DNA of 64,000 nt from Kofleriaceae bacterium. GTDB taxonomy: Bacteria > Myxococcota_A > Polyangia > Haliangiales > Haliangiaceae. This document shows positions 17,069 through 30,392 of the stretch, piece after piece (the stretch's first letter is position 1; each line of letters begins with the position of its first letter). The position numbers and the translations under genes are program-made. Where the stretch lies: contig JAGPCY010000010.1 in assembly GCA_018057825.1 (NCBI GenBank), forward strand, positions 124,001 to 188,000, in the 5' to 3' direction. The notes beneath the pieces are model-generated. The model was not told the DNA's origin and searched no databases. It was given only the letters and a program-made list of their open reading frames with translations.

Positions 17069-19831
17069 GTGGCCGCGCCGACCGATGACACCTTCGCCTC
17101 CCACGACACCGTCGCGGCCACCAACGACACCGCGCGCGACGACACGATGCTCGCGTCGAGCGACGCGCTGCCCCGCGCCAGCGCGGTGTCCGAGCCAAGC
17201 GAGAGCGCGCCGCGGATCCGGGTCGCGACCAACGCCGGGCTGTCACCGCGCACGGACTATCCCACGCTGGTCGAGGTCGATCCCGCGCACTACGTCGTCG
17301 AGCGCGAGATCGCGCGCGGCGGCATGGGCCGGATCTTGGTGGCCCGCGATCGCCGCCTCGGCCGCGAGGTCGCGGTCAAGGAGGTGCTGGGGCCGTCACC
17401 GCGCGTGGCCCGGCGCTTCGAGCGCGAGGCGCGGATCTCGGCGCGCCTGCAGCACCCGTCGATCATCAGCGTCCACGAGGCCGGGGTGTGGCCGTCGGGG
17501 GAGCCGTTCTACGCGATGCGCCTGGTCACCGGCCGTTCCCTCGACGTCGCGATCGCCGCGGCCGGAAGCTACGCCGATCGGCTCGCGCTCCTGCCGAGCG
17601 TGCTCGCGGTCGCCGACGCGATGGCCTACGCCCACGACCGCGGCGTGATCCACCGCGATCTCAAGCCGCGCAACGTCGTGGTCGGCGAGTTCGGCGAGAC
17701 GGTGGTGATCGACTGGGGCCTGGCCAAGGAGCTCGGCGGCGACGACGACGCCTCGGCCTCGCTCAGCGGCGACAGCCTCGATGGCCTGTCGGTCTCGGGG
17801 AGTAACGGCTCGACCGGCGGCGAGACCGTGGCCGGCGAGGTGCTGGGCACGCCCGCGTACATGCCACCCGAGCAGGCCAACGGCGAACCGGTCGACGCCC
17901 GCGCCGACGTCTACGCGATCGGCGCGCTTCTCTACCACGTGCTGACCGGGGTCGCGCCCTACGCCGGCGAGTCCAACGCCGAGATCTTGGCCGCAGTGTT
18001 CAGCGGTCCGCCGACGGCGGTGCGCGCGCGGGTGGCCGAGATCCCGACCGAGCTGGCGGCCATCGTCGAGCGGGCCATGGCCCGGGCGCCCGGCGATCGC
18101 TACGCCACCGCCCGCGATCTCGCCGACGACCTGCGGCGGTTCCAGACCGGGCGCATGGTCGGCGCGCATCGCTACTCGCTGCGTCAGCTCCTGCGCCGGT
18201 GGGCCGCGCGCAACCGCACCGCCCTGGTCGCGGTCGGCGCCGCGGCGGCGGTGGCGATCGTGGTCGGCGTGTTCGCGCTCCGACGGGTGATGCTCGCCGA
18301 GCAGGTCGCCAAGGCCGAGCGCGCCAGCGCCGAGGCCCACCGACGCGACGCCGAGGAGCTGCTGAGCTTCATGCTCGGCGATCTACGCACGAAGCTCGAT
18401 CGCTACGGCAAGCTCGAGCTGCTGGAGACGGTGGCTCGTCGCGCCATCACCTACTACGACGCGCGCCCGCAGGTCCCGAACAGCAAGGAAGAGTGGAGTG
18501 CGGCGGTGGCGCGGACCGGGATCGCCTCGGTCCTCAAGGCCCGCGGCGATCTAGGCGGCGCCCGCGCCGAGCTGACCAAGGCCTTGCAGGGCCTGCGCGC
18601 TCGCACCACGCCCACCCCCGATGACGACTTCCATTTCAACGCGTGGCTCTCGGCGGAGCTCATGTGGCTCGATATCGTCGAAGAGCAGGGCGATCGCGCC
18701 GCGGCCGACGCAGCGCTGGCGACCCTTCTGCCTGTGGTCGAGGGCCAGGTCCCGCTCGCCCCGACGAGCGCGGCTGCGCACCAGGCGTTGTCGGCCCTGC
18801 TCAGCCGGCGGGCGTGGCAACTCGAGCAGCAGGGTGAGCTGCCGTCGGCGCTCACGGTCGCCGAGCAGGCGCTGGCCGCCGCCGAGCGTGCGGTCGCCCT
18901 CGCGGTCACTCCGCAGATCGAGCGGCGCCACATGGCCTCGCTGACGTTGGTCGCGAAGCTCGTGGCCGCCGTGCGCGAAGACTACGAGGCTGCGCTCGCC
19001 TTGTACCGCCGCGGGCTCGCGATCAACGATCGCAGCGCCGCGGCCGAACCGAGCTTCCCGCGCGCCCACGACGACGTGGCGATCAGCCACCTACAGATCG
19101 CGGGGACGCTGTTCGAGCTCAAGCGGTACGACGAGGCCCTCCGCGAACTCGAGGCTGGCCGCGCGGCCTCGCAGCGCGCGATCGCGATCGATCCGACCAA
19201 CAACCAACCTTACGACACCCTGTCGTCCATCGACGAGCGAGTCGGCATCGTCTACCTGGCGACCGGGGATCTGGCCAGCGCGACCACCGCGTTCCGGGCG
19301 GCGCTGGCGTCCCATGAGCGACTCGCTGCCATCGATCCCAGCAACGTCGCCTGGCAGCGGGCGCGGTCGGTCATGCAGAACAAGGTCGGCGACGTCCACA
19401 TGAAGGCCAAGACCCCGCGTGACGCCCTGCCCTACTACCAGGCCGCGCTGGCGACCCGCGCCGAGCTGGTCGCGGCCGACCCGACGAACGCCGGTCGGCG
19501 CCGCGATCTGTTCTACAGCCACTACAAGATCGCGATGGCCCACCGCGCGAACTCGGACCGACCAGCCACTCGCGCCGCGCTCACCAGCGCGATCGAGGTC
19601 GCGGCGGTGACCCGCGCCGCGCACCCCGAGAACGAGACCTACGCGCAGGATGAGGCCGAGACCCGCGGCGAGCTCGCGAACGAGTTGGCCGCCGACGGCG
19701 AGCTGCCGGCCGCCTTCGACCAGATCGAGCAAGCGATCGCGATCGCCCAGGCGATGAGCACGCGCTACCCGGCCAGCACGCGCTGGCCCAAGGTCCTGAC
19801 CGCGCTGCGCGCCTTCGACGGCAAGCCCTGA
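17069..19831 (+). CDS. Ser/Thr protein kinase with transmembrane segment and TPR sensor region
   Basis: 920 residues from GTG. After a Thr/Ser/Asp-rich leader (1-70), the kinase domain covers about 75-370: glycine loop IARGGMGRI, Lys104 in VAVKEV, catalytic loop IHRDLKPRN (Asp197), and metal-binding DWG (Asp215), a common variant of DFG in this bacterial group, then GTPAYMPPEQA. A membrane segment (about 385-405, VGAAAAVAIVVGVFALRR) leads to a region rich in TPR-like helical pairs to the end. PknB-type architecture: cytoplasmic kinase and extracytoplasmic sensing repeats. No partner gene adjoins it, so the signal is unknown. Confidence 0.93.
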   Translation: MAAPTDDTFASHDTVAATNDTARDDTMLASSDALPRASAVSEPSESAPRIRVATNAGLSPRTDYPTLVEVDPAHYVVEREIARGGMGRILVARDRRLGREVAVKEVLGPSPRVARRFEREARISARLQHPSIISVHEAGVWPSGEPFYAMRLVTGRSLDVAIAAAGSYADRLALLPSVLAVADAMAYAHDRGVIHRDLKPRNVVVGEFGETVVIDWGLAKELGGDDDASASLSGDSLDGLSVSGSNGSTGGETVAGEVLGTPAYMPPEQANGEPVDARADVYAIGALLYHVLTGVAPYAGESNAEILAAVFSGPPTAVRARVAEIPTELAAIVERAMARAPGDRYATARDLADDLRRFQTGRMVGAHRYSLRQLLRRWAARNRTALVAVGAAAAVAIVVGVFALRRVMLAEQVAKAERASAEAHRRDAEELLSFMLGDLRTKLDRYGKLELLETVARRAITYYDARPQVPNSKEEWSAAVARTGIASVLKARGDLGGARAELTKALQGLRARTTPTPDDDFHFNAWLSAELMWLDIVEEQGDRAAADAALATLLPVVEGQVPLAPTSAAAHQALSALLSRRAWQLEQQGELPSALTVAEQALAAAERAVALAVTPQIERRHMASLTLVAKLVAAVREDYEAALALYRRGLAINDRSAAAEPSFPRAHDDVAISHLQIAGTLFELKRYDEALRELEAGRAASQRAIAIDPTNNQPYDTLSSIDERVGIVYLATGDLASATTAFRAALASHERLAAIDPSNVAWQRARSVMQNKVGDVHMKAKTPRDALPYYQAALATRAELVAADPTNAGRRRDLFYSHYKIAMAHRANSDRPATRAALTSAIEVAAVTRAAHPENETYAQDEAETRGELANELAADGELPAAFDQIEQAIAIAQAMSTRYPASTRWPKVLTALRAFDGKP

Positions 19832-19956
19832 CGGGCCGCGCAGCGCTGGCGTGGGCTGCCCCGCAGCGACGCAATCGTTGCGCGAAAACCACCGGCGAGC
19901 CCGGGCGTCGATCTTGCTTGCCGGCGACCCATGGATCGTCATCGCGAGCGCCTGTC

Positions 19957-21342
19957 GTGACCGTCGCTGAGCCGGGCCGCCGGACCGTCATCGAGCCCTT
20001 CAAGGTCAAGGTCTGCGAGCCGCTGCCGTTCCTCGACCGCGCGACCCGCGAGCGGGTCCTGGCCGAGGCCGGCGGCAACCTGTTCCTGGTCCACGCCAAG
20101 GACGTCACCTTCGACTTCCTGACCGACTCGGGCACCACGGCGATGAGCGCGGCCCAGTGGGCGGCGATGATGATCGCCGACGAGAGCTACGCCGGCTCGC
20201 GCAGCTTCGACAAGTTCGAGGCCGTGGTCCAGCGCATCACCGGGTTCCCCCACGTCATCCCGACCCACCAGGGCCGGGCCGCCGAGCGGCTCCTGTTCTC
20301 GACGCTGGTCAAGCCCGGCCACGTCGTGCCGTCGAACAACCACTTCGACACCACGCGAGCCAACCTCGAGCAGCTCGGCGCGACCGCCCTCGATCTGGTG
20401 ATCCGCGAGGGCACCGACCCCGCGAACCCGCACCCGTTCAAGGGCAACATCGACCTGGCGCGCCTCGAGGCCTGTTGCCGCGAGCACGCCGGCAAGATCC
20501 CGCTGGGGATGATCACGATCACCAACAACACTGGCGGCGGCCAGCCGGTGGCCCTCGAGAACCTGCGCGGCGCCGCGGCGATCTACCGCCGCCACGGCAT
20601 CCCGTTCGTGATCGACGCCTGTCGCTTCGCCGAGAACGCGTGGTTCGTGAAGGCCCGCGAGCCGGGCCAGGGCGAGCGCGGCGTCCGCGAGATCGCCCGC
20701 GAGGTCTTCGACCTGGCCGACGCCACGCTGATCAGCGCCAAGAAGGACGGCATGGTCAACATCGGCGGGTTCATCGCGACCCGCCGCGCCGACTGGCTGC
20801 CGGCCCTGCGCAGCCTGCTCATCCTCACCGAGGGCTTCCCGACCTACGGTGGCCTGGCGGCCCGCGACCTCGAGGCCCTGGCGGTCGGCCTCGACGAGGC
20901 CCTCGACGAGCGCTACCTCGAGTACCGGGTCGCGGTGGTGCAGTACCTGAGCGACGGCCTGACCCGGCTCGGCGTGCCGGTCATGCGTCCGGCCGGCGGC
21001 CACGCGGTGTACCTCGACGCCAAGCAGCTCCTGCCGCACCTGCCGCCCGAGCACCTGCCGGCCCAGGCCCTAGCGTGCGAGCTGTACCTCGCGCTCGGCG
21101 TGCGGTCGTGCGAGATCGGCACGGTCATGTTCGGCAAGACCGTCGACGGCGTGGTGCGTCCGGCGGCGATGGAGCTGGTGCGCCTGGCGATCCCGCGCCG
21201 AGTCTACACCCAGGCCCACTTCGACTCGATCCTCGAGGGCATGGCCGACGTCGTCGCGCGCAAGGATCAGCTCCGCGGCCTGCGCATCGTCGAGGAGCCG
21301 CCGTTTCTCCGCCACTTCACCGCGCGGTTCGCGCCGCGCTGA
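19957..21342 (+). CDS. Tryptophanase / tyrosine phenol-lyase family beta-eliminating lyase
   Basis: 461 residues from the GTG at 19957; a TTG at 19918 would add 13 residues. It is a PLP enzyme of aspartate-aminotransferase fold. LLDSG-type block reads FLTDSGTTAMSAAQWAAMM, then PTHQGRAAERL, NTGGGQPVALENL and the PLP lysine in LISAKKDGMVNIGGF. The C-terminal IPRRVYT and RHFTARF match tyrosine phenol-lyases, whereas SAKKD and EGFPTYGGL are shared with tryptophanases. It cleaves Trp or Tyr to pyruvate, ammonia and indole or phenol; the sequence alone does not settle which. A 13-base dyad, CGCAA-TCG-TTGCG, sits at 19870-19882 upstream and could be an operator. Confidence 0.85.
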   Translation: MTVAEPGRRTVIEPFKVKVCEPLPFLDRATRERVLAEAGGNLFLVHAKDVTFDFLTDSGTTAMSAAQWAAMMIADESYAGSRSFDKFEAVVQRITGFPHVIPTHQGRAAERLLFSTLVKPGHVVPSNNHFDTTRANLEQLGATALDLVIREGTDPANPHPFKGNIDLARLEACCREHAGKIPLGMITITNNTGGGQPVALENLRGAAAIYRRHGIPFVIDACRFAENAWFVKAREPGQGERGVREIAREVFDLADATLISAKKDGMVNIGGFIATRRADWLPALRSLLILTEGFPTYGGLAARDLEALAVGLDEALDERYLEYRVAVVQYLSDGLTRLGVPVMRPAGGHAVYLDAKQLLPHLPPEHLPAQALACELYLALGVRSCEIGTVMFGKTVDGVVRPAAMELVRLAIPRRVYTQAHFDSILEGMADVVARKDQLRGLRIVEEPPFLRHFTARFAPR

Positions 21343-21354
21343 CGGGCGCGTGCA

Positions 21355-21915
21355 CTACGCGCGCCGCGGCACCGGCGACAACAGCACCGGCAAGGACGAC
21401 GCCAGGACGCCGAGCGCGATCCCGCCCAGGCCGGCGGCGCCGGCCAGCGAGCAGGTGATCGCCGCGGTCAGGACCCCGGTCAACGCCGCGCTGGCGATGA
21501 AGCCGCGCGGATCGCGATCGCGCCGGGCCAGGACCGCCAGCACCACGCCGGTGGTCAGGCTGGCGGCGAAGCACAAGGCCAGGCACGTCGACCAGTGGGC
21601 GTCGGGGTGGGCGCAGCGATCGCACGACGAGCCGGCGGGCGCGACCAGGTACGGGACGAAGAACGCCGGCAGCCCGCCGAGGACACCGGGCAGCGCGCCG
21701 CGGCTCCAGCCGGCGCCGCGCCAGCCGGTGACGACCAGCGCGATCGCCAGGGTCGCGGCCACCAGCGCGATGCGCTCCGCCGACGCGCTGTGCAGCCACA
21801 AGGCCGCTGGCACCAGGAAGGCGATCGGCCACACCCGGCGCGCGCCGAGCCACAGCCGGCCGCGCTCGTAGGCCCGCCGCGCGCGCGTGAGGACGATCGG
21901 ATCAAGGGACGTCAT
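21355..21915 (-). CDS. Multi-pass membrane protein, probable partner of ECF sigma factor
   Basis: 186 residues from the ATG at 21915, which lies inside the 3' end of the sigma-factor gene (14-base overlap). A short basic cytoplasmic start (MTSLDPIVLTRARRAYERGR) precedes about six hydrophobic segments. A loop with CDRCAHPDAHWSTC carries a CxxC pair and His residues. The position and membrane topology match proteins downstream of ECF sigma genes in myxobacteria (DUF1109-like NrsF/anti-sigma type). An anti-sigma or metal/redox sensing role is an inference from overlap and the CxxC/His loop. Confidence 0.7.
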   Translation of the reverse strand: MTSLDPIVLTRARRAYERGRLWLGARRVWPIAFLVPAALWLHSASAERIALVAATLAIALVVTGWRGAGWSRGALPGVLGGLPAFFVPYLVAPAGSSCDRCAHPDAHWSTCLALCFAASLTTGVVLAVLARRDRDPRGFIASAALTGVLTAAITCSLAGAAGLGGIALGVLASSLPVLLSPVPRRA

Positions 21916-22438
21916 GGCGGGACCTCCAGCTCGCGCGGAATCGCCCGAGCGCGCGCTCGAGCCGCTTGCGGAACGTCGCCGGCGCCAGCGCGCCGAGGCC
22001 GTCGCGATCCTCGCTCCACGCCGCCACCAGGGTCGCCGCGTCGCCCGGCGACAGCGCGCCGACCACGTCGCGGGCCGCCTCGAGGAGCTCGCGGCGCGCG
22101 ACCAGCTCGTCGGGGCGCTCGCCACCGGTCAGGCCGTCGAGGGCGACCGCGCCGGCGCGGCGACGGGCCCGGCTCCGCACGGTGCGACACTCCCAGGCCG
22201 CCAACGTCAAGGCCCAGGTCACGGCGTCGCGCGAGCGATCGTAGGTGGCGAGGCGAGCGCACAGCTTCACGAGCGCCTCCTGGGTGGCGTCGTCGGCGTC
22301 CGCTGGGGTCACGAGCCGGGCGCAGAACGCGCGGAGCCGTGGCCACAGGGCCGCCAGCAAGGGGTCGAGCGCGGCGCGATCACCGTCGGCAGCTCGCGCC
22401 AGCAGGTCGGACAGCCGCGCGCGCTCGCCGGGGTCCAT
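21902..22438 (-). CDS. ECF-type RNA polymerase sigma factor
   Basis: 178 residues. Region 2 is visible in RLRAFCARLVTPADADDATQEALVKLCARL (approx. 35-64), with the DDATQEALVK helix typical of sigma region 2.2. Region 4 is weaker: LVAAWSEDRDGLGALAPATF followed by RKRLERALGRFRASW, the recognition helix. It overlaps a membrane protein gene and follows a tiny secreted Cys-rich peptide gene, so the three may form one envelope- or metal-responsive unit. The target promoter cannot be read from this window alone. Confidence 0.88.
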   Translation of the reverse strand: MDPGERARLSDLLARAADGDRAALDPLLAALWPRLRAFCARLVTPADADDATQEALVKLCARLATYDRSRDAVTWALTLAAWECRTVRSRARRRAGAVALDGLTGGERPDELVARRELLEAARDVVGALSPGDAATLVAAWSEDRDGLGALAPATFRKRLERALGRFRASWRSRHDVP

Positions 22439-22456
22439 GGGGGCAGGCTACCAGAG

Positions 22457-22591
22457 CTACTTCGCGCAGCCACACCCGCAGTTGTCGCAGTTGTCGCAGC
22501 AGCACGGCGCGTCGGTGGTGGCGGCGGCGGTCGCGGTCAGCGGCGCGGCGATGAGGGCGAGCGCGAACAGGGCACGGCGGAGATGACGCAT
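22457..22591 (-). CDS. Small secreted cysteine-rich peptide (44 aa)
   Basis: An open frame too short for routine calling: a start at 22591 preceded by AAGGAG at good spacing, and a stop at 22457. The product is a signal peptide (MRHLRRALFALALIAAPLTA) ending near ATAAA, then a tail of about 20 residues with eight Cys: CCCDNCDNCGCGCAK. After cleavage the peptide would be mostly Cys, Asp and Asn. Such tails bind soft metals such as Cu, Zn or Ag, or form disulfides. It sits 19 bases upstream of the ECF sigma gene on the same strand, suggesting a joint metal- or redox-stress unit. No family recognised. Confidence 0.72.
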   Translation of the reverse strand: MRHLRRALFALALIAAPLTATAAATTDAPCCCDNCDNCGCGCAK

Positions 22592-22754
22592 CTGAGAACT
22601 CCTTGGTTGCGGACGATCGCTCTAGGCGCGAGCCCCGCCGAGCGTGACCGCCGCTGGTGATCTTTTTTCTCGCGACGGGCCAGCGCAAGCCATGCGCGAT
22701 CGGCGCAGGAAACCACGCCCGCCGCCGGGCACCGCGCTTGCAACGACCAGCGCC

Positions 22755-26392
<3,638 letters not shown>

Positions 26393-26396
<4 letters not shown>

Positions 26397-27382
26397 TCGA
26401 CCTGTCCACGACGTATCTCGGCCTCCGCTTGCCCCACCCGCTGGTGGTCGGGGCCGGGCCGATCGGCGACGATCTCGACGCCGTGCGCCGCGCCGAGGAC
26501 GCCGGCGCCGCCGCGATCGGCCTGCGCTCGCTATTCGAGGAGCAGCTCCGCCTCGAGGAGCTGACCCACGACGCCCATCGCGGCCATCACTCGGCTGAGG
26601 CCGCGAGCTACCTGCCGCCGGTGTCGGACTACGTGCTCGGCCCCGACGCCTACCTCGAGCACGTCGCCAAGGTGAAGCGCGCGGTCGCGGTGCCGGTGAT
26701 CGCGTCGCTCAACGGCGTCACCGACGACGGCTGGCTGCACCACGCCAAGCTGATCGCCGACGCCGGCGCCGACGCCCTCGAGCTCAACGTCTACGCCGTC
26801 GGCGGCGACCCCGGCGAGGACGCCGCCGCGGTCGAGGCCCGGCTGGTGGCGATGGTCCGCCACGTCGTGCGCGAGACCCCGATCCCGATCGCGGTCAAGC
26901 TGTCGCCGTTCTACACCGCGCTAGCCCACACCGCGCGCGCGCTGGTCGACGCCGGCGCCCGCGGCCTGGTGCTGTTCAACCGCTTCTACCAGCCCGACAT
27001 CGATCCCGAGGCCCTCGACGTGTCGCTGCGCCTGACCTTGTCGACGCCAGCGGAGCTGCTCCTGCGCCTGCGCTGGCTCGCGCTCCTGACGGGGCGAATC
27101 GACGCGTCGCTGGCCGCGTCGGGCGGCGTCCACAGCGGCCAGGACGCCTTGAAGGCGGTGATGGCCGGGGCCGACTGCGTGCAGATGATGTCGGCGCTGC
27201 TCCACCACGGCGTCGAGCACCTGGCGACCGTGAAGGGCGAGCTGGCGCGCTGGCTGGAGGATCGCGAGTACGAGTCCCTCGATCAGGCCAAGGGCAGCAT
27301 GAGCCTGGCGCGCAGCCCGCGGCCCGAGGCGTACGAGCGCGCGAACTACATCCGGGTGCTGACGGGCTACGCCAGGCGGTAG
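26393..27382 (+). CDS. Dihydroorotate dehydrogenase-like (TIM-barrel) flavoprotein
   Basis: 329 residues. The start MIDLSTTYLGLRLPHPLVVGAGP is typical of the class-1 DHOD/PreA-like barrel. FMN-phosphate/active-site strands are VPVIASLNGV, ADALELNVYAV, PIAVKLSPFY, GLVLFNRFYQPDID and SLAASGGVHSGQDALKAVMAGADCVQM. This 'dihydroorotate dehydrogenase-like protein' group regularly pairs with nifJ in bacteria, and here the pair shares ATGA. A true DHOD in pyrimidine synthesis is unlikely without pyr genes nearby; a flavin electron-carrier function for the oxidoreductase is the better inference. Confidence 0.88.
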
Positions 27383-27388
27383 AGCGCG

Positions 27389-27663
<275 letters not shown>

Positions 27664-27664
27664 T

Positions 27665-28084
27665 TTAGATCACGACCAGCGCGACGCGCACGGTGAGCGC
27701 CATCAACACCAGGGTCGACAGCGCGAACACCACGAAGCGCACCTCGATCTTGTTGTTCAGGGCCTGGACCAGCGAGTGGACGACGCGGAGGCCGACGTAG
27801 GCCCAGCCCAGGCCGCGGTTGATCGCGTCGGGATCGACGAGCGCGGCGACGACCGCGACCGCGTAGAACACCGTCGGGTGCTCCAGCAGGTGATTGTAGT
27901 TGTCGGCTTTCCACCGCACCCTCGGCGGGAGCTGAGCCATCTGCTCGCCGCGCGGCGCGTCGGGGTCCGGACGCATCCGGGCTTGGCGCATCGCCGGCAG
28001 CCGGGTGGCGTACATCCACACCCACATGACGTGGGTCCACAGCGCGAGGCCGATGATCGGCGCGAGCATCCCGTTGGGGTCCAT
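27665..28084 (-). CDS. MAPEG family membrane protein
   Basis: 139 residues from the ATG at 28084. Four hydrophobic segments: about 7-25, 73-88, 92-105 and 118-138. The NYNHLLEHPTVFYAVAV block (RxxxNxxE-P-F pattern) is the hallmark of MAPEG proteins, a membrane family including glutathione transferases and uncharacterised bacterial members. No enzyme role can be assigned. Its start is only 50 bases from the GTG start of the divergent kinase fusion, so both share a promoter region. The 3' end abuts hexanucleotide array 1. Confidence 0.82.
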   Translation of the reverse strand: MDPNGMLAPIIGLALWTHVMWVWMYATRLPAMRQARMRPDPDAPRGEQMAQLPPRVRWKADNYNHLLEHPTVFYAVAVVAALVDPDAINRGLGWAYVGLRVVHSLVQALNNKIEVRFVVFALSTLVLMALTVRVALVVI

Positions 28085-28133
28085 GGCCGACCGTACCGCG
28101 CTCCGCGACCCGCCGGCGTGCGAGGATCGAGAC

Positions 28134-30251
28134 GTGCCGATCGCCGTCGCCGAGCTGGCCCGCTGCGCCCCTGCCCTGATGGAGGTCTTCACCGCCGACC
28201 AGGCCGAGGCCCTGGCCGCCAACCTGACCTGCCTCCACCTGGCCGCCAACGCCGTCGTCGTGACCGAAGGCGCGCGCGATCGCACGATGTACGTGGTGGT
28301 CGACGGCGAGGCGGTGGCGCGGCGCGGCGGCGTCGAGGTCGCGCGCATGCGGGCCGGCGAACACTTCGGCGAGCTGTCGCTCCTGGTCGAGGCGCCACGC
28401 GCCGCCACCGTCACCGCCCGCGGGCCGCTCACCGTCGCCGCCCTCGACCTCGACGCCTACCACGCCCTGGCCACTGCCCATCCTGCGGTCGCGCTGCGCC
28501 TGGTCGAGTGGATCGTCGCTGGGGTCCGCACGCGGCTGACCGAGGTGTCCGACAGCCTGAGCATGCTCCTGCGCGAGCGCTCGCTGCCGCGCCGCGCCCG
28601 GGTCACCGTCACGGTCTCGGGCAAGCCGCGGACGGTGGCCACCGGGGTCACCGCCGGCGCGCTCCTGCCAGCGACCGTCGACGGTCTGCCGGTGGTCGCG
28701 GCGCTGATCGATCGGCGGCCGGTGTCCTTGGGCGAGCGGATCTCGTCGCCGTGCGCGATCGCCCCGGTGACCCCGGCCTCGGCCGAGGGCGAGCGCATCC
28801 ATCGCCGCGGCCTCGCGCTCTTGCTCCTCGAGGCCGCCCACCGGATCGCGCCCGGCCTCCAGCTCGCGTTCGGCCACTCGCTCGGCTTCGGCCAGCGGGT
28901 CGCGGTGCGCGGCGTCGGCCACGACGAGCTAGTCGAGCTGGCCGGGGCCCTCGAGCGCGAGCTGGCGGCCCTGGTCGCCGCCGACCTGCCGGTGCGCGAG
29001 GAGCTGTGGTACGTCGAGGAGGCTCGCGAGTATTTCACCGAGGCCGGCTGGACCGAGGTCAGCGCGCTTCTCGAGCTGTGGCTGGGCGCGCTGGTGCCGG
29101 TGTCGACCTTCGGCCAGGTCCACGCCCTCGCGCTCGATCCGCCGGGCCCGTCGGCTGGCGCGCTCGGCGGCGCCCGGGTCCTGGTCGAGGACGGCGAGCT
29201 GCTCCTGGCCTACCCGCCAGCCAGCGCCGCCCGGCCGATGGACGACGACGAGCTTCGGCGAACCCGCGCGATCCTGCAGCGGATGACCAGCGCGCAGGAG
29301 CGCTGGCTGGGCGCCCTCGGCATCGACAGCGTCGGCGCGTTCAACCGCGCGTGCGTCGGCGGTCGGGTGTCGGAGCTGATCCGCGTCGCCGAGGGCTATC
29401 ACGAGAGGCGGGTGTCCGAGATCGCCGATCAGATCCGGGCCAGCGGCGCCCGCGTGGTCGCGATCGCCGGACCGTCGTCGTCGGGCAAGACCACGTTCAT
29501 CAAGCGGCTCCACACCCAGCTCCAGGTCCTCGGCGTCACGCCCTTCGAGCTGTCGCTCGACGACTACTACGTCGATCGCGAGCGCACGCCGCGCGACGCC
29601 AGCGGCGAGTACGACTTCGAGGCCTTCGACGCGCTCGAGGTCGAGCTGCTCACCCACCATCTGGGCGCGCTGTGCGCTGGCCAGGAGGTCGAGCTGCCGC
29701 GCTACGACTTCCAGCGCGGCGCCAGCGTCCGCGCCACCGGCCGCCGGGCCCGCCTTACCGACGGCGACGTCCTCCTCGTCGAGGGCATCCACGGCTTGAA
29801 CCCGCGCCTCGCCGAGCTCGTCCCCACCGGCGCCGCCTTCGCCATCTTCGTCTGTCCCCTCGCCCAGCTCCCCTTCGATCGGCTATCGCGCGTCCACACC
29901 TCCGACGTCCGGCTCCTGCGCCGCATCGTCCGCGATCGCCACGGCCGCGGCCACGACGCCGCGTCGAGCATCGCGCGCTGGGCCTCCGTGCGCGCCGGCG
30001 AGCGCCGCCACATCTTCCCGTACCAGGACCGCGCCGACGCCGTCTTCGACACCTCGCTCATCTACGAGCTGTCCGTCCTCAAGGTCTACGCCCAGCGCTA
30101 CCTCCTCGAGGTGCCCTCCACCCACCCGAGCTACACCATGGCCTACCGCCTCCAGCAGCTCCTCGAGCGCTTCGTGCCGATCTATCCCGACCACGTCCCG
30201 CCCACCTCGATCCTCCGCGAGTTCATCGGCGCCAGCGGCTTTGAGTACTGA
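28134..30251 (+). CDS. Cyclic-nucleotide-binding / ThrRS-like / uridine kinase fusion protein
   Basis: 705 residues from the GTG at 28134; an ATG at 28083 would overlap the divergent MAPEG start. Residues 10-140 are a cNMP-binding domain: AGEHFGELSLLVEAPRAATV is the phosphate-binding cassette. Residues about 155-400 resemble the TGS plus threonyl-tRNA-synthetase second domain module of bacterial 'nucleoside kinase' proteins (AFGHSLGFGQ, EARE YFTEAGW). Residues about 440-690 are a P-loop phosphoribulokinase/uridine kinase domain with GPSSSGKTT, LSLDDYYVDR and VEGIHGLNP. It probably phosphorylates a nucleoside or related small molecule under cAMP/cGMP control. Domains are recognised; the combination's function is not known. 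Confidence 0.85.
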   Translation: MPIAVAELARCAPALMEVFTADQAEALAANLTCLHLAANAVVVTEGARDRTMYVVVDGEAVARRGGVEVARMRAGEHFGELSLLVEAPRAATVTARGPLTVAALDLDAYHALATAHPAVALRLVEWIVAGVRTRLTEVSDSLSMLLRERSLPRRARVTVTVSGKPRTVATGVTAGALLPATVDGLPVVAALIDRRPVSLGERISSPCAIAPVTPASAEGERIHRRGLALLLLEAAHRIAPGLQLAFGHSLGFGQRVAVRGVGHDELVELAGALERELAALVAADLPVREELWYVEEAREYFTEAGWTEVSALLELWLGALVPVSTFGQVHALALDPPGPSAGALGGARVLVEDGELLLAYPPASAARPMDDDELRRTRAILQRMTSAQERWLGALGIDSVGAFNRACVGGRVSELIRVAEGYHERRVSEIADQIRASGARVVAIAGPSSSGKTTFIKRLHTQLQVLGVTPFELSLDDYYVDRERTPRDASGEYDFEAFDALEVELLTHHLGALCAGQEVELPRYDFQRGASVRATGRRARLTDGDVLLVEGIHGLNPRLAELVPTGAAFAIFVCPLAQLPFDRLSRVHTSDVRLLRRIVRDRHGRGHDAASSIARWASVRAGERRHIFPYQDRADAVFDTSLIYELSVLKVYAQRYLLEVPSTHPSYTMAYRLQQLLERFVPIYPDHVPPTSILREFIGASGFEY

Positions 30252-30343
30252 AGCGCCGGGGAGCGTGCGCGCCGGCGACCGATTCGAGGCCGACAACCAC
30301 AGCGCCCCACCACCTTCGACCGCGCCACCACTCACGGACCTGC

Positions 30344-30362
30344 GGCGGTCTCCGAGACCGCC
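30344..30362. terminator. Short GC-rich hairpin after the kinase fusion gene
   Basis: GGCGGTCT-CCG-AGACCGCC: an 8-bp perfect stem with 3-nt loop, 93 bases after the stop of the plus-strand kinase gene and before the island's frameshifted gene. No T-run follows, so termination is possible but weakly supported. Confidence 0.3.
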
Positions 30363-30392
30363 TGCTGCACCCGCGCGTCGGTTGGTCCCCGG

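Noticed and set aside
19870..19882. Dyad CGCAA-TCG-TTGCG before the tryptophanase-family gene
   Set aside because: Too short to claim an operator or terminator; kept only as a note in the gene entry.
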